From the NCBI GenBank assembly GCA_040901705.1, contig JBBDYI010000374.1:1-61337 (forward strand): DNA of 61,337 bases, in the 5' to 3' direction. A model generated the notes under the pieces. It worked only from the letters and a program-made list of their open reading frames with translations. It did not search any database and was not told where the DNA came from. The DNA comes from PLA5 sp040901705 (GTDB lineage: Bacteria > Planctomycetota > Planctomycetia > Pirellulales > PLA5). Made by a program: the position numbers and the translations under genes. This document shows, piece by piece, positions 32,201 to 37,377 of this stretch; within the stretch, counting starts at the first letter, position 1, and each line of letters starts with the position of its first letter.

Positions 32201-34433
32201 CGAGAACAACGAGGTGTACGACAACGCGATCGGCATCGTGGTCTATGGCGGGCTGACCCGCAACAATCGCGTGTACCGCAACAGCCAGGTCGGCATCATG
32301 GCCACCCAATCGGCGATGGTGCAGGGAAACACGGTGTACTCGAACCCGCTAGGCCTCCAAGTCGGCTGCTGCGGCGTGTACAACTCCGCCCAGGTCACCA
32401 ACAACCTCGTTTACGCCAATACGGAGTACGGCATTGTTGTTGGACGCACCTACGATGCCAACGGCGCGCTGATCGTCAACAACACGGTCTACCAATCAGT
32501 TGGCGACGCAATTCGCGTTGAGACTGGTTCAAACAATTTGACGATCAAGAACAACATTCTCGCGTTCGGCGCGGGATACGGGCTTAACTTTCTGACGACC
32601 AACCACACCAACCGGGCGTGGGACTATAACCAGTTCGACCGTTTGACGCAGACGCAAGCGAGCGTTGCGTTTTGGGGAGGCGAGGCGCGGGCGACGCTCG
32701 CGGATTGGCAAGTCGCCGCGGCGCAAGACGTCAATTCTCTCGCCGCGTCGGCTGGTTTTGTCGATATCAACGGCGCCGACGACGTGCTCGCATTCTCGGC
32801 CGGCAGCGGCTACGACGGCGGCCGCGACGACAATTTTCACCTTGCCGCCGGATCGCTGGCCATCGACCGGGGCGATGCAAACGCTGCACCGCTCACCGAC
32901 CGCAATGGCCAGGGACGCGCCGACGATCCCGGTTCGCCAAATCTGGGTAATCCGGTCGGCTCGTTCGTCGATCTAGGAGCCTTCGAGTTCCATGGATCGA
33001 GCATCGACGTCGATCCGCCGGTCATCGTGGGTACGCAGCCAGCGGCGATTGCCGCCGGAGGGCGGATTGCATTGCTTGTTGACGTGACGCTCCTGTTGAG
33101 TGAGCCTCTCAACGCGAACGACGCCGCCGCGACGTCGAACTTCGAATTGCGGGCCAGCGGCATCAACGGCCTGTTCGGCGACGAAGATGACATCGTTTAC
33201 GTACTGACGCCCGAATACGGAATCGGCACGACGGCGGTAATCCTGCATCCGGAAATCGGCAGTTTGCCAGACGGCGACTATCGCATCACCGTTTCTCCGA
33301 CCGGGAGCCTACGCGACGAATCTGGATTGGCGCTCGACGGCGATGGCGATGGCGCGCCGGGCGGAGCGTGGATGCGTGTTTTCACCGTCGGCTTCACGAT
33401 CGGCGATTTCGACGGCGACGATGACGTCGATGCCGCGGACATCGATGCTCTGTTTGCCGCCATTGCGATCGGCGCCGTCGATCCTCGCTACGATCTCGAC
33501 GGTGATGGCCGCGTCGATGCTGCGGACGTAGGCGAACTTGTTGTCGGCATTCTCAATACACGGCCGGGCGACGCAAATCTCGACGGCCGCGTCGATCGCG
33601 CCGACGTCGCGCTGTTGGCGTCGCGGTTCGGCCGCGTCGGCGTTCCGCGCTGGTCCGACGGCGACTTCGACGGCGACGGCATGACGGGTCTCGTCGATCT
33701 CGGGTTGTTGCAACGAAACCTGCTCGTGTCGCAGAGCACCTCGATGCCGGGCGACTTCGACGGTGACCAAAATGTGGACGCGGACGACATCGATCGACTC
33801 TTCGCGGCAATTGCCGGTGGCGCGACGGCTGAAGCGTTTGACGTGAACCACGACGGAAACATCGACTACGGCGACGTCGTCTATGTGGTGGAAAACATAC
33901 TTCACACGCGAATTGGCGATGTCGATCTGGATGGTCGAGTCGATGAGGCGGACATTGCGATCGTCGCCACGAACTTCGGCCAATCGAGCGAACGGCGGTG
34001 GTCTTTGGGCGACATCGACGGCGACAGTCGCGTATCGCTGGCTGACCTGGCAAGCCTGCAACGGCGGCTTGGACAAGGTTCGACGGCGTCGCCGATCATA
34101 GCTCCGGCGGCACGCGCGACGATCGCCGCCGTTTTCCGCAACGCCGCTGCGAAACAAGTCGACCAGGCCATACTCCTTGCCGTGGCGCATCGCAGGATGA
34201 CGGTCGTTTCACCCAAGAATTCGGTACTCGCGGCGCGGACCGGTCCGTTGCCCGCGGATCGGCGTCCGAAAGTCGCTTTGTCGGTACGAATTGTGAATGG
34301 GCCGACCGAAGTGAACTTGCGTGCGACTCGACATCGACGCGCCGGGCCGGTCGACGAGGAGTATGTCACAATGATCGATACGGCGGTCGAACACGTTTCC
34401 CGTGAACGACGCTTGCGGCGCATCATCGCGTAA
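14223..34433 (+). CDS. Giant multidomain extracellular protein (phospholipase-C-like, beta-helix, LamG, dockerins)
   Basis: About 6736 residues. It starts with a basic stretch and VLRFEALEDRRLLF, the planctomycete LEPR-XLL-like signal. Residues about 45-245 resemble zinc-dependent phospholipase C (HISAAEQ; GPDSYPD; THMAGDVWAH). Four modules, each opening with a LPLVG-like motif, begin near 773, 1072, 1477 and 1775. A PPC-like domain lies at about 2427-2540. Right-handed beta-helix blocks follow, four of them of one repeating type (DNA about 24190-25960, 26930-28500, 28800-30420 and 31350-32990), with LamG domains at about 3940-4166 and 5433-5643 and Ser-Thr-rich Ig-like linkers. The end has a tandem row of dockerin-like calcium loops (about 6393-6620) and a basic tail. 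An in-frame GTG at 14151 overlaps the kinase gene, but the ATG at 14223 fits the signal better. Function unknown; an adhesin or matrix protein is inferred. Confidence 0.88.
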   Translation: MMRRFNASKRKHQLRSTRRYDASHQLSVLRFEALEDRRLLFSPYTHISAAEQVLADLTDDSQLTIAGQDYDVRPEVIAALRDYPAYYRAGVVGPDSYPDVPLGAGIIHAENAGLWARHVFREAWAAQTDPGYDAAERSQILAWSYGFLTHMAGDVWAHTLVNDLAGGVWPAIGDIPSEAQNAAIVLRHLAIEGYIADYTPGYDGNPTRNPGDTSDTTTPELVFAVPHEFVYKTLIEPDNGLHTETRGVLIDRFLSLRATLEGLKTPANRDLRSEASTAVSDVLGSLDAAEAAFDAAAGPCFDTFDLTACVQSLGNLAKWGAVNSAAAFESFRLSTLDDLATALFDSYLNEWIGNIDAGLRHWTEFSLAVSNALLNPQTRRDAQDYLCAPRGGEFDPARIACEDDVGFLDVISYATTDFVNDYLLGMLGAPDFLGGLREKLQDFAHTLDLALGPAFNPMRLTQDALRDLSQTISHTALEATFGVDLNLLESFLKTPSAMLDVTEIDLGPTFGVTPLFQPGDHARLDQLLGIVGTDHHETTDPKVLKADEAFDPTSPTVFAAYANTVTMSKLLLLDGATLDDVLGDIIGEPGFAFYQLVDTDLPVRGNVMLTPLPGVGATELLSSELMDSRYRNQQWLHSIDHDHAWRADGLPAFANSNAAGAHNRPLDDGFPNSGGLGNFPLWESATLRPAFRVLFRDWENPQGFTDFRDDYGDAPTINPVERLDDPGVAAALEAGLAETIEWFGSLDGAASPPASSNSPPVPAASPDALALLAQPLPLVGMSVGQALDIEGLLRQLLLEPVEAYFGGDATPTAAELVAVLSQLSTTVGDVQADVAPLGAGGGLAQTALGEELAFSIRLTASRTRTDVPLLLPSQDVWGITLGAAATVDLTATLAIGLTFGYDLTPGVSAADAFFIYIHELTPGVTVRTDDLNFSAKVGFLDIGIEDGIVNLDAELPFEVVDPGPDLLGRISLADLQATSPAMLFDVAAPTATFYANLPVTGGLGGFSLSPFYSTRPSIEVEDDDSFDATPPQTRVENFDELLNFNALSPQTVVAALEQLAGWLDNFSQSAVMATPIPLTGGTTLGDVVAWGETFAARIVSPLKSLTSTPLFDTAEELANRLAEALGLDIAAIDADYNCFTDELTYKLNLSDVLQPIDVPIDFDLELGSVGLLSTSSTLRVTGSADIELTLGFKLSPLVAVVTAAGTAPSDGVLSSDAHFALTVGDGGPMPIVVPRDDANTSVADLVADINAAIDATCLSGRVTASHDNGTLRLAARVIDSAPSFHLEATAGDSAITDLHFAATNAATASTLDRLFVRDPRLTASLHMAADDVDALARFGFIGIEVVNGSATADASIDVSLTDPGTVDPDGDISITELWTALSDVSTLVPSPEVSGSAHVVLPIRLNPNFLGAEHPADPRITVDWPDITNAGTLTLNFNEDMQELANFEYVSQLDVIDALASAAEYLASLEEFSFLGEKLPLVNRSVSDILGYAAEFTRQVQSVRDDPGATLQELERRLEVALGLVPDSPLVNLSFDGTALRIELVAAAAFDESVAIDLDLAALSAAAGGVPGLENVSRLVDLSGSGVLSLAASATANIQLGIDVADPSDPRSFLYDTTELVVEVRATGTDLNFDAPLGPLGVYIRSGVAVLDGDGIIGTTAPARFSVSLVDPNGDGRIDFAELASLNPAIVDVDLTGQVRATLPVYFPSQTTWLGDIDLRITSLSDIPGTIELTAPPISGQFGLVNLLDNLGVVVIGLDSVLARMQDALDGVVFAARLPLIGRDLQKSAKFIDRLREEAVQPLADLLTDTPPVDAVRQGLFDILGPSGLNLLDKDFHDELSDNVPDAAANLDDVVLEVSMGGNQIQFNVRLKRAMELVDAPIAFDVGLPALGLEVDGDVSLRLGYELTLGFGVNIAQGFYFDTSPQNELLVELEATIPGMTATGHLGFLRVDVEDDPTMPSRLTGSFAIDLMDPIDNPLDPDDDDQLSILDLASVGELSDVVNARFSAMADVNLRLATSFVTDARFPSISADFHLDWTFLNANPSGNPAALGNRPHVVFSNITLPIAEFFDHFAGPILGQIKDLIEPIQPLIKFLTDPLPVISDLPGIDDVSILDIIAVLPPINGIDITQDQVEFFEAAARLIGLIDKIPENFADLQIALGSFEIGGQGGTGDLRRILGSVSDDDLDHVQEMDTAPQLQQDHDVGDFFDEAADIDGGVSFPILTDPSQVFELLLGGDATLFKYQLPELRAELTFKREWQPFPPVPLFGTFRGVLGATANLGFGYDTSGLRRYRESGDWRDVFGGFFIDDHATYDSRGEPIKDDPEATIYGSVTVGVQLGTGIAGGIEGGLFGTVNIDLMDPIPDGAVHFDELVASLDEGLLCTFAVSGEVRAKILAYLEVAGERTSEKKLGESGPILSFDLSPDQCFSSRFESNNVIDTAADIGVAPGIHLADLSLMPAGDTDWYRFDLLRPDSVTIVAKGDVKLEATNANGSLLGRGTDEGGKTRLTLQNLAAGTYYVHVYGNAVGNYDLSIDAATGTSHSGLLGPQGTPTRVFYVNDPTVTDPTVASFYSLEPGDDANDGLSPRTPKATVQSVLATYDLGENDLVLIDSGAYGSGAITLGVADSGAMFAGAPEGSVFGSGSRWRLVGADDVVIDALTFEGGGGPAIEIDYARTMPADESNDNVLRRIVFRDVGTAIRIDRGSGNLVERNRIDGAAALGIDAVSPTALTIRDNEFFDTPTAIRLDRAPGGVVQANTIFGATATAIHTIDATGTIIRTNVIEDAATGILIVGGDGTTVDDNAILATNTGVLAQNAADLTVSGNVLTAVQTGVRLEDVQSGALINNVVTATGLYGMWLRGGGAWTIRGNVVEGAAEGVLISTTSGQSLDLNARNNLVTASSTGFRVADAGVSGRLTANEFHDSGTGLIVTASGVEVDDNEFRGNQTGLRLSGSAATVHDNDMHHNAIGVHVTSGVANIYGNSIHDNTVGVRSDATFGPASWSMADPNDVFRNATGIEALGGATIQFNRLHHNVIGVRVAGAAHVHHNVAYRNTDAGILVSAVTGATVESNTIYAPAGDAVRLDGPTTNLVLRNNVLWAESGFALASPTDNHAGLVSDFNNLYVSGSGKLVLWKKEINDLLNWQVETDFDMHSIGYTTIDPGRDNPRFVDLANDDYHLLDAVSTSIDAGDRLAAFNAEPVPNGGRIDLGAYGNTSEAAMSPASSRLEIDYPNYYTDWTTDEGRFIRWAGYNVAGNVHIELYEEGVGKIGDVAVVSASAGPYLWSPGDNGLAGDPTRRYRLRISSVNDPAVFIFSRETFSVPPETAVFYVNDALTPQDEYATAAGNNRSTGRTPADPKPSLLAVLKSYDLDAGDTVYVDAGEYRHLADAVLSGDLAIGNDEGMTVTGPGDSARVARLVQFSDRPSQAAIDVNNADFVTISHLTLVGAPTGLWVRNGATDFRAVFVTTNGHVLDGLRIDTGSSAASLASIIAIDNGRYGINTQGPLGELVDSTIYGNRNTGVLLSASGSPLVANNLIHSNRGDGITIPGAEGARIEANRIYGNLGQGLLLSASGLLTTIGHDDLSLGRGNIVYDNGQNGIYATGAVRVVGNTVYGHSANNQIGIYGAKEITSNVVFGNDIGIHSTDTVSTNRVYQNRTTGIVTGASGRVSGNVVYSNGVGIQIGCCGLYNAAELTNNLVYANATIGIRAYPGNGIKLINNTVYQPFGNALVFEGDTTAFAMRNNIFSVAVGYAINAGSFNLPQLASDYNNFFVTGTGQVGVWQGIARATLAQWRSASFTDGNSLAQNPLFIDPDGGDNLIGYSSVLADGRDDDFHLQGLYGSFHGGSSAPVVATAPGLPVAMPPMESLDAAQSPLIDVGAASDSFAAEPLPNGGFVNLGTYGNTPQASKSPPTYVRVLSPDGGEAWPVEQSFAIRWRSNDPLAGYALAFDGMDDYVAIAEPTDGSLDLGTSATLEAWVKFAALPNNSLATILSKDQGGGQQNKWIFGYARNYGNIANATFFHINSPAGGAVFLTSNPWTPDIGRWYHLAVVRSGNQFDFYRDGVLDGTATTAFAVPQVAYPVEIGRAEGFAYFNGTLDDVRIWNTSRQPAEIQAAMTEGVTGGEAGLVAAWDFQQGVGNIAIDRTPHGHDGTLGGGIATRRPAWVTRTQAVTVDIDLLQAGEQASVLSIADDTPNDGEFVWTVPLTLEPAADYAIRVTRTDNGATDASNAAFSISPPVNHYYVNDATVDAGDWTTASGNDANDGLTPGSPKASVRAILETYDLGPTDTVLVDAGLYLLTTNLTITAADSGVTIVGYHDAAFPDRRAVLNRGATAASNHVFELVNADDVTLDHLSLTGGYYAVYAVSGSDSDRLTLSNNDISGYAGVRLELANDGAVIVGNFVHDLASGAYYLYVHGFDSTVVGNRIGRNGAAADGTGVNLGGERNTIQGNEIWNLNYGITNGGGGSGAANRNVIVGNLIHDNLYVGIQDGGNTLITGNTVYGQRGPGDVGIFGYGVGLIENNEVYDNATGLQLQGGTARNNRVYGNNQIGIVTGASAVITGNTVYSNPLGIQVGCCGLYNAAQVTNNLVYANTTAGILIGRSYAANGVLIGNNTVYQLQGDALVFEGDTSLVSVKNNVLVSGGYVINGASYNLLGLTSDYNVLNATGAAKLARWQNRDFTSRVDWFYELGLDAHSQTVDPQFVDIDGPDNQLGYVSGVDYGLDDDFSLLTTSPGVDAGNPADSFVLEPNPNGGRINIGHQGNTPQATNSPLQTVQVLSPNGLEKFETNQTVAIQWRSAGLPVEATVAIDVSIDDGMSWTPLAAGLPGNGTYAFTPTVATLGNLALVRVRADTPLAPQDTSDTAFLIANSGADYYVNDGATTGDAFTTALGDNANSGKSPSSPMASLSALLAAYDLDSGDVVHVDAGTYDLVKNVVITSQDSGVRIEGPTTAAAILNRGAVASSNHVFELVNADDVTLDHLSLTGGYHAVYAASGSDSDRLTLSNNDIYGYVGVHLESTNDQAVIVNNFVHDLASGANYIFVRGNDTTIVGNRIGRTVATDGTGLSLHGERNKAQANEIWHLNYGINNSGGGSGEANRNVIVGNLIHDNLYAGIQNGGNAHVTGNTIYGQRESVGDMGIHSFGIGLIENNEVYDNAIGIVVYGGLTRNNRVYRNSQVGIMATQSAMVQGNTVYSNPLGLQVGCCGVYNSAQVTNNLVYANTTAGILVGRTYAANGALVANNTVYQPQGDALVFEADTLLVSVKNNILVSGGGYVINGGGYNVLGLASDYNLLFASGSAKLARWQNRDFTSRADWFYELGFDTHSQTVDPQFVDIDGLDNQLGFVSGVDYGLDDNFSLLTTSPGVDAGNPADAFALESSPNGGQINSGHHGNTPQATNSPLQLVQILSPDGLEKVERGQSVAIQWSFHGLPANGDQDALLAHAPLVYYRFDESSGTVAVDSSANALHATYTNGVTLGTTGGLSDATNRAARFDGQNDYVAVPATNLFDTAQLSVEAWVNPDPATADFTPVLLKTSSDAWDDGWGLFWNGAGSLRFFVNHWYDSASAAVDVAVPTNAWSHVAATYDGAMVRIYLNGTLAAAKAYTSPIRHGSRPLSIGQRECCSPRYWKGGLDEVAVYGVALSAVAVQAHYLRQSYGTARIELFGANDPTPVLTIATTTPNSNRYDWTVPANLAEGEYRIRVTANSGLQPEDTSDASFLIANSGADYYVNDGATTGDAFTTALGDNANSGKSPSSPMASLSALLAAYDLDSGDVVHVDAGTYDLVKNVVITSQDSGVRIEGPTTAAAILNRGAVASSNHVFELVNADDVTLDHLSLTGGYHAVYAASGSDSDRLTLSNNDIYGYVGVHLESTNDQAVIVNNFVHDLASGANYIFVRGNDTTIVGNRIGRTVATDGTGLSLHGERNKAQANEIWHLNYGINNSGGGSGEANRNVIVGNLIHDNLYAGIQNGGNAHVTGNTIYGQRESVGDMGIHSFGIGLIENNEVYDNAIGIVVYGGLTRNNRVYRNSQVGIMATQSAMVQGNTVYSNPLGLQVGCCGVYNSAQVTNNLVYANTEYGIVVGRTYDANGALIVNNTVYQSVGDAIRVETGSNNLTIKNNILAFGAGYGLNFLTTNHTNRAWDYNQFDRLTQTQASVAFWGGEARATLADWQVAAAQDVNSLAASAGFVDINGADDVLAFSAGSGYDGGRDDNFHLAAGSLAIDRGDANAAPLTDRNGQGRADDPGSPNLGNPVGSFVDLGAFEFHGSSIDVDPPVIVGTQPAAIAAGGRIALLVDVTLLLSEPLNANDAAATSNFELRASGINGLFGDEDDIVYVLTPEYGIGTTAVILHPEIGSLPDGDYRITVSPTGSLRDESGLALDGDGDGAPGGAWMRVFTVGFTIGDFDGDDDVDAADIDALFAAIAIGAVDPRYDLDGDGRVDAADVGELVVGILNTRPGDANLDGRVDRADVALLASRFGRVGVPRWSDGDFDGDGMTGLVDLGLLQRNLLVSQSTSMPGDFDGDQNVDADDIDRLFAAIAGGATAEAFDVNHDGNIDYGDVVYVVENILHTRIGDVDLDGRVDEADIAIVATNFGQSSERRWSLGDIDGDSRVSLADLASLQRRLGQGSTASPIIAPAARATIAAVFRNAAAKQVDQAILLAVAHRRMTVVSPKNSVLAARTGPLPADRRPKVALSVRIVNGPTEVNLRATRHRRAGPVDEEYVTMIDTAVEHVSRERRLRRIIA
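28798..29845 (+). repeat. Exact 1,048-bp direct repeat, copy 1 (inside the giant gene)
   Basis: This segment is identical, base for base in the lines I compared, to 31351-32398, with a constant offset of 2553. Identity stops abruptly at both ends (mismatches at 28797 and 29846). It encodes one whole beta-helix block, from the LIANSGADYY linker to the GCCGVYN turn. The neighbouring block at about 26930-27960 is a clearly diverged paralogue. Confidence 0.97.
31351..32398 (+). repeat. Exact 1,048-bp direct repeat, copy 2 (inside the giant gene)
   Basis: Second copy of the 28798-29845 segment, in frame. The sequences on both sides differ from those of copy 1: a LamG domain precedes this copy, and the last stretch of the protein follows it. 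Confidence 0.97.
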
Positions 34434-34583
34434 CGTCTGGCCGCGGACATGCGCGCAAAACTTCGCCAGCTTCGTTTGACAAACGTGGCAATAAGGGCAC
34501 TTCCGCGCGTGGCCCGGAATGCTCGTCTAACCAGCGGCGACGTCTTTCTCGACAAGTCGTCAGTCACGATCGCACATCGCCCG

Positions 34584-34613
34584 CCTGTCCCCTGTCTCCT
34601 GTCCCCTGCCCCC
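34584..34613. repeat. CCCCTGTC-type low-complexity repeat abutting a stop codon
   Basis: Repeating CCTGTCCCCTGTCTCCTGTC pattern ending in CCCCC directly against the stop codon of the minus-strand hydrolase gene. The minus strand has several runs of three or more G and could form a G-quadruplex, or a transcript-end structure of the hydrolase message. Confidence 0.6.
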
Positions 34614-37016
34614 TTATTCAGGCCCCGGCTCCGGCCATTTCAAGTGTTTGTGCAAAAACTTGAACGTCCCTTGGCCGTTGATCGTGTGCGGGCCGACGAA
34701 CCATTCGATTTCGCACCGGTCGCCGATCCCCAGCCGCGCGGCGTAATGATGCCGCACCTTGGCGAACTCGTGGGCGACGTTTTCGTCCGAGCCAACGCCG
34801 TCGAAGTGCCCGCGTTCCACCATGAACGGCCGCGGAGCGATCAGGGCCGCCATTTCCGCGTAGTTGAACGTGCTGCCCAAGTCCCACTCGAAGATTTCGT
34901 ATTCGTTGCTCCACACGTAGCTGTGCGGGTCGCGCGTCGAGGCGTTCTTGTCGACCCATTCGTTGAAATCCGCCGAGCAGATCGACAAACAGTAATTCTT
35001 CACGAGCGGCGGAATCCGCATCGCGCTCTTGCCGCCATACGACAGGCCGTAAAACCCAATCCGCTCGCCGTCGACCATCGGCAGCGTCTTGAGCCAGTCC
35101 GTAATCTGCTGATGCTGCGGCACGATCACCGAGAACAACGTCTTGCCAAGCGGGTTCGCCTTTCGCTGCAACGAGCGAAAGCGGTCGCCAAAGATGTACA
35201 AGTTCTGCGGAGCGAACGTGATAAACCCCCGCTCACAAAGCTTGGCGGCAAAGTCGTGATAGGCGTCTTTGTTTCCTTCGATCACGTCCTGCGGCCGGCC
35301 CTCCAAACCATGCTGACAAACCACCACCGGCCGCTTCTTGCCCGGCTTGATGTCTTTGGGCACCAGCAGCACGCCATACGCAATCACATCGGGAAATACG
35401 TCCAGCACGACTTCGTACCCAGTCCACTTCTCCTTGTCGTAAGCCTTCCGCGTCCGCGGATTCGCCGGCAACAGCGGATCGTCGAACCGGCCAATCACGT
35501 CGTTGTAGAATTTCTCGCGATACTCGTCCGCCACTTTCTCATACGCCGCAAGGTCCTTCGTGTCCGTTGCGTCGTAAAGCCTCTTCATGTACCGCTCGCG
35601 AACATACGGGCTTTCGCGAAGGACGAGTTGCGTGTGCCGGTCGATCTCGGCGATTTGGCGGGATTGACGGGCGGGTGGATCGGTTCTTCGAGTATTAATA
35701 ACGGCTTTGCTTGGCGACATCGCTAGTTTCTCATTGCTTGCGCACGTTCGCACAAACTCCGTTAGCGCCGAATCTCCGCAGAATCGCGAACGATTGGTCA
35801 CGTCGCCGTGAAGTGACCAGAAACGTGATGCGGCCTTGAATCCATTGAGAGCTTCATCGACGAAGTGGAGAAGCAGCGCGGCGGCTACATCGTTACTTGG
35901 CGAGACGATCTCCGCCGGCGCGCCACCATTGCCGGGCAAGTTGACTCTAGGGCTTGTCGCAATGTCGACGATCAACCGTCGCGGGGCCACCATCGTAATC
36001 AAGTCTTGATCCGTGAATTGCACGAAGAAGTCAAACACATTGCGGTCGATGGGTTGGCGCCAGAAGCGGAGTTCGCGTACTTCGCCAACGAATCCGCTTA
36101 CGCATGTGGCGTTGATGCGCGTGTCTAACGCGGTGGAGTACAGGGCGATCATGCCGCCCTCGCCGTAGCCGATGACGCCGATGCGTGGCTCAGGCTCTTT
36201 CTTGGTGGATGCCGCATTGCCGCCGGTGTTTTCACCGGCGGCTAAATGGTCGCGCTCGAACCAATCGACGAGGGCGAGGACTTTTTGGACTTCGTAACCG
36301 ATCAAATGGCGGCCGACCTCGAAACCGCCGCGGTAGAGATACTCGCGGTTGGTGAGCGTTGCTCGGCCGTTGCGCTGTTTAAGTTCGCGGCTGATGAGTG
36401 TTGGAATCACCACCCGACAACCGGCTTTGGCCAATCGGCGCGCAAACTGTGATTCCGGCGGCACACCTTCCGCTAACCCAACGATCTGCTCCGGCGTCTG
36501 ATCCGCGTCGGGAATGGCGATCACGTCGGCGATTGGTTTCTTGTCGCCCGTCGGCACGCACAACAGCCCCTCGCCGTACACAATCACGTCGCTGCGGTTC
36601 GGGTCCGGGTCCGCCAGCACCGGCCAGCGAATCGCGTAGATTTCATAATTCTCGCCCTTGCCGACGAGGGCCGATTGCTTCGTCGTGGCGACGAGTTCCG
36701 GAGCGTCGAACGGTACGCGGGCGTCGCGGATGCCGAGGATGTCCGCCAGACGCTTACGGTTCGGCTCGATCGACTTGTTGTACGCCTCGGCCGAAGAAAA
36801 ATCCCGCTTCCAATGCCGCTCCCGCTTCTCCACCGACTCGTCGATCTTCCGCAGCAGAAACTTATCAACGCCATCGACAAGCTGCGAAGCAATATCGCCC
36901 TCCATCACGAGCGGCTCCGTCCCAGCCAGCGGCTCAGGCTTCGGCTCGTCGGCGAATGTCGAGCGCGTTGGCAACGTCGCGCCCAGCAGACTAACCACAG
37001 AAAGCACAACGAGCAC
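34614..37016 (-). CDS. Secreted two-domain alpha/beta hydrolase (acetyl-xylan-esterase/dienelactone-hydrolase-like)
   Basis: An 800-residue protein if the GTG at 37016 is the start; this gives a clean signal peptide (LVVLSVVSLLGATLPTRSTFA, cleaved before DEP). A longer open frame runs to 37280, but its first 88 codons cross repeat-like intergenic DNA, so I do not use it. Two hydrolase-like halves are present. The second has the GLSYGG nucleophile elbow, a GHFDGVGSDEN acidic stretch and GPHTINGQ with a candidate catalytic histidine, so it looks active. The first has GYGEGG where GxSxG is expected, so its serine is missing and this half is probably not catalytic. An ester or polysaccharide-ester substrate is inferred. 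It is the last gene of a minus-strand group. Confidence 0.8.
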   Translation of the reverse strand: MLVVLSVVSLLGATLPTRSTFADEPKPEPLAGTEPLVMEGDIASQLVDGVDKFLLRKIDESVEKRERHWKRDFSSAEAYNKSIEPNRKRLADILGIRDARVPFDAPELVATTKQSALVGKGENYEIYAIRWPVLADPDPNRSDVIVYGEGLLCVPTGDKKPIADVIAIPDADQTPEQIVGLAEGVPPESQFARRLAKAGCRVVIPTLISRELKQRNGRATLTNREYLYRGGFEVGRHLIGYEVQKVLALVDWFERDHLAAGENTGGNAASTKKEPEPRIGVIGYGEGGMIALYSTALDTRINATCVSGFVGEVRELRFWRQPIDRNVFDFFVQFTDQDLITMVAPRRLIVDIATSPRVNLPGNGGAPAEIVSPSNDVAAALLLHFVDEALNGFKAASRFWSLHGDVTNRSRFCGDSALTEFVRTCASNEKLAMSPSKAVINTRRTDPPARQSRQIAEIDRHTQLVLRESPYVRERYMKRLYDATDTKDLAAYEKVADEYREKFYNDVIGRFDDPLLPANPRTRKAYDKEKWTGYEVVLDVFPDVIAYGVLLVPKDIKPGKKRPVVVCQHGLEGRPQDVIEGNKDAYHDFAAKLCERGFITFAPQNLYIFGDRFRSLQRKANPLGKTLFSVIVPQHQQITDWLKTLPMVDGERIGFYGLSYGGKSAMRIPPLVKNYCLSICSADFNEWVDKNASTRDPHSYVWSNEYEIFEWDLGSTFNYAEMAALIAPRPFMVERGHFDGVGSDENVAHEFAKVRHHYAARLGIGDRCEIEWFVGPHTINGQGTFKFLHKHLKWPEPGPE

Positions 37017-37200
37017 AGCGCGGCCATTGGCCGCAACGAAAAAACAAGCTGGTTCGTTTTTCAACGCGGAGGTCGCAGAGGTTTCGCAAAGGTCGCAGGG
37101 AATAGCGCGAGCGGGGCGGAACGGTGCATTGGTAAGGTTTCCAAGAATGTCTTCTCTGCGCCCTCTGCGCGCCATCCGCGTACTTTGCGTTAAAAAAACC
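36990..37200. repeat. Cluster of intergenic repeat remnants upstream of the hydrolase
   Basis: Three low-complexity strings of one general type are packed together: CCACAGAAAGCACAACGAGC at about 36995-37014; GGAGGTCGCAGAGGTTTCGC then AAAGGTCGCAGGGA (about 37063-37101); and TCTGCGCCCTCTGCGCGCC (about 37152-37170). Such strings are common between genes in planctomycetes and other environmental bacteria. The first overlaps the start region of the hydrolase at 37016. Confidence 0.45.
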
Positions 37201-37377
37201 AACCAGCCCAAATTTGCGAAAGCGCGCAAGAAGGTCCGGATTGGAAGTGCAGAGGTGCAGGCGCGAAGGAGGGTGAACATCGGCGATACTCCCGTGAGTG
37301 GCCCGACGACCGGCCGTCGGGCGGTGGAGGAATACCACGATGCTAACCGCGCCGTCGCGGCGGAACAATCGCGATGC

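Noticed and set aside
25240..32400. CRISPR-like array
   Set aside because: Repeats are long coding beta-helix blocks, not short evenly spaced direct repeats with unique spacers.
34449..35726. 425-codon plus-strand open frame
   Set aside because: Opposite the hydrolase, whose domain motifs are clear on the minus strand.
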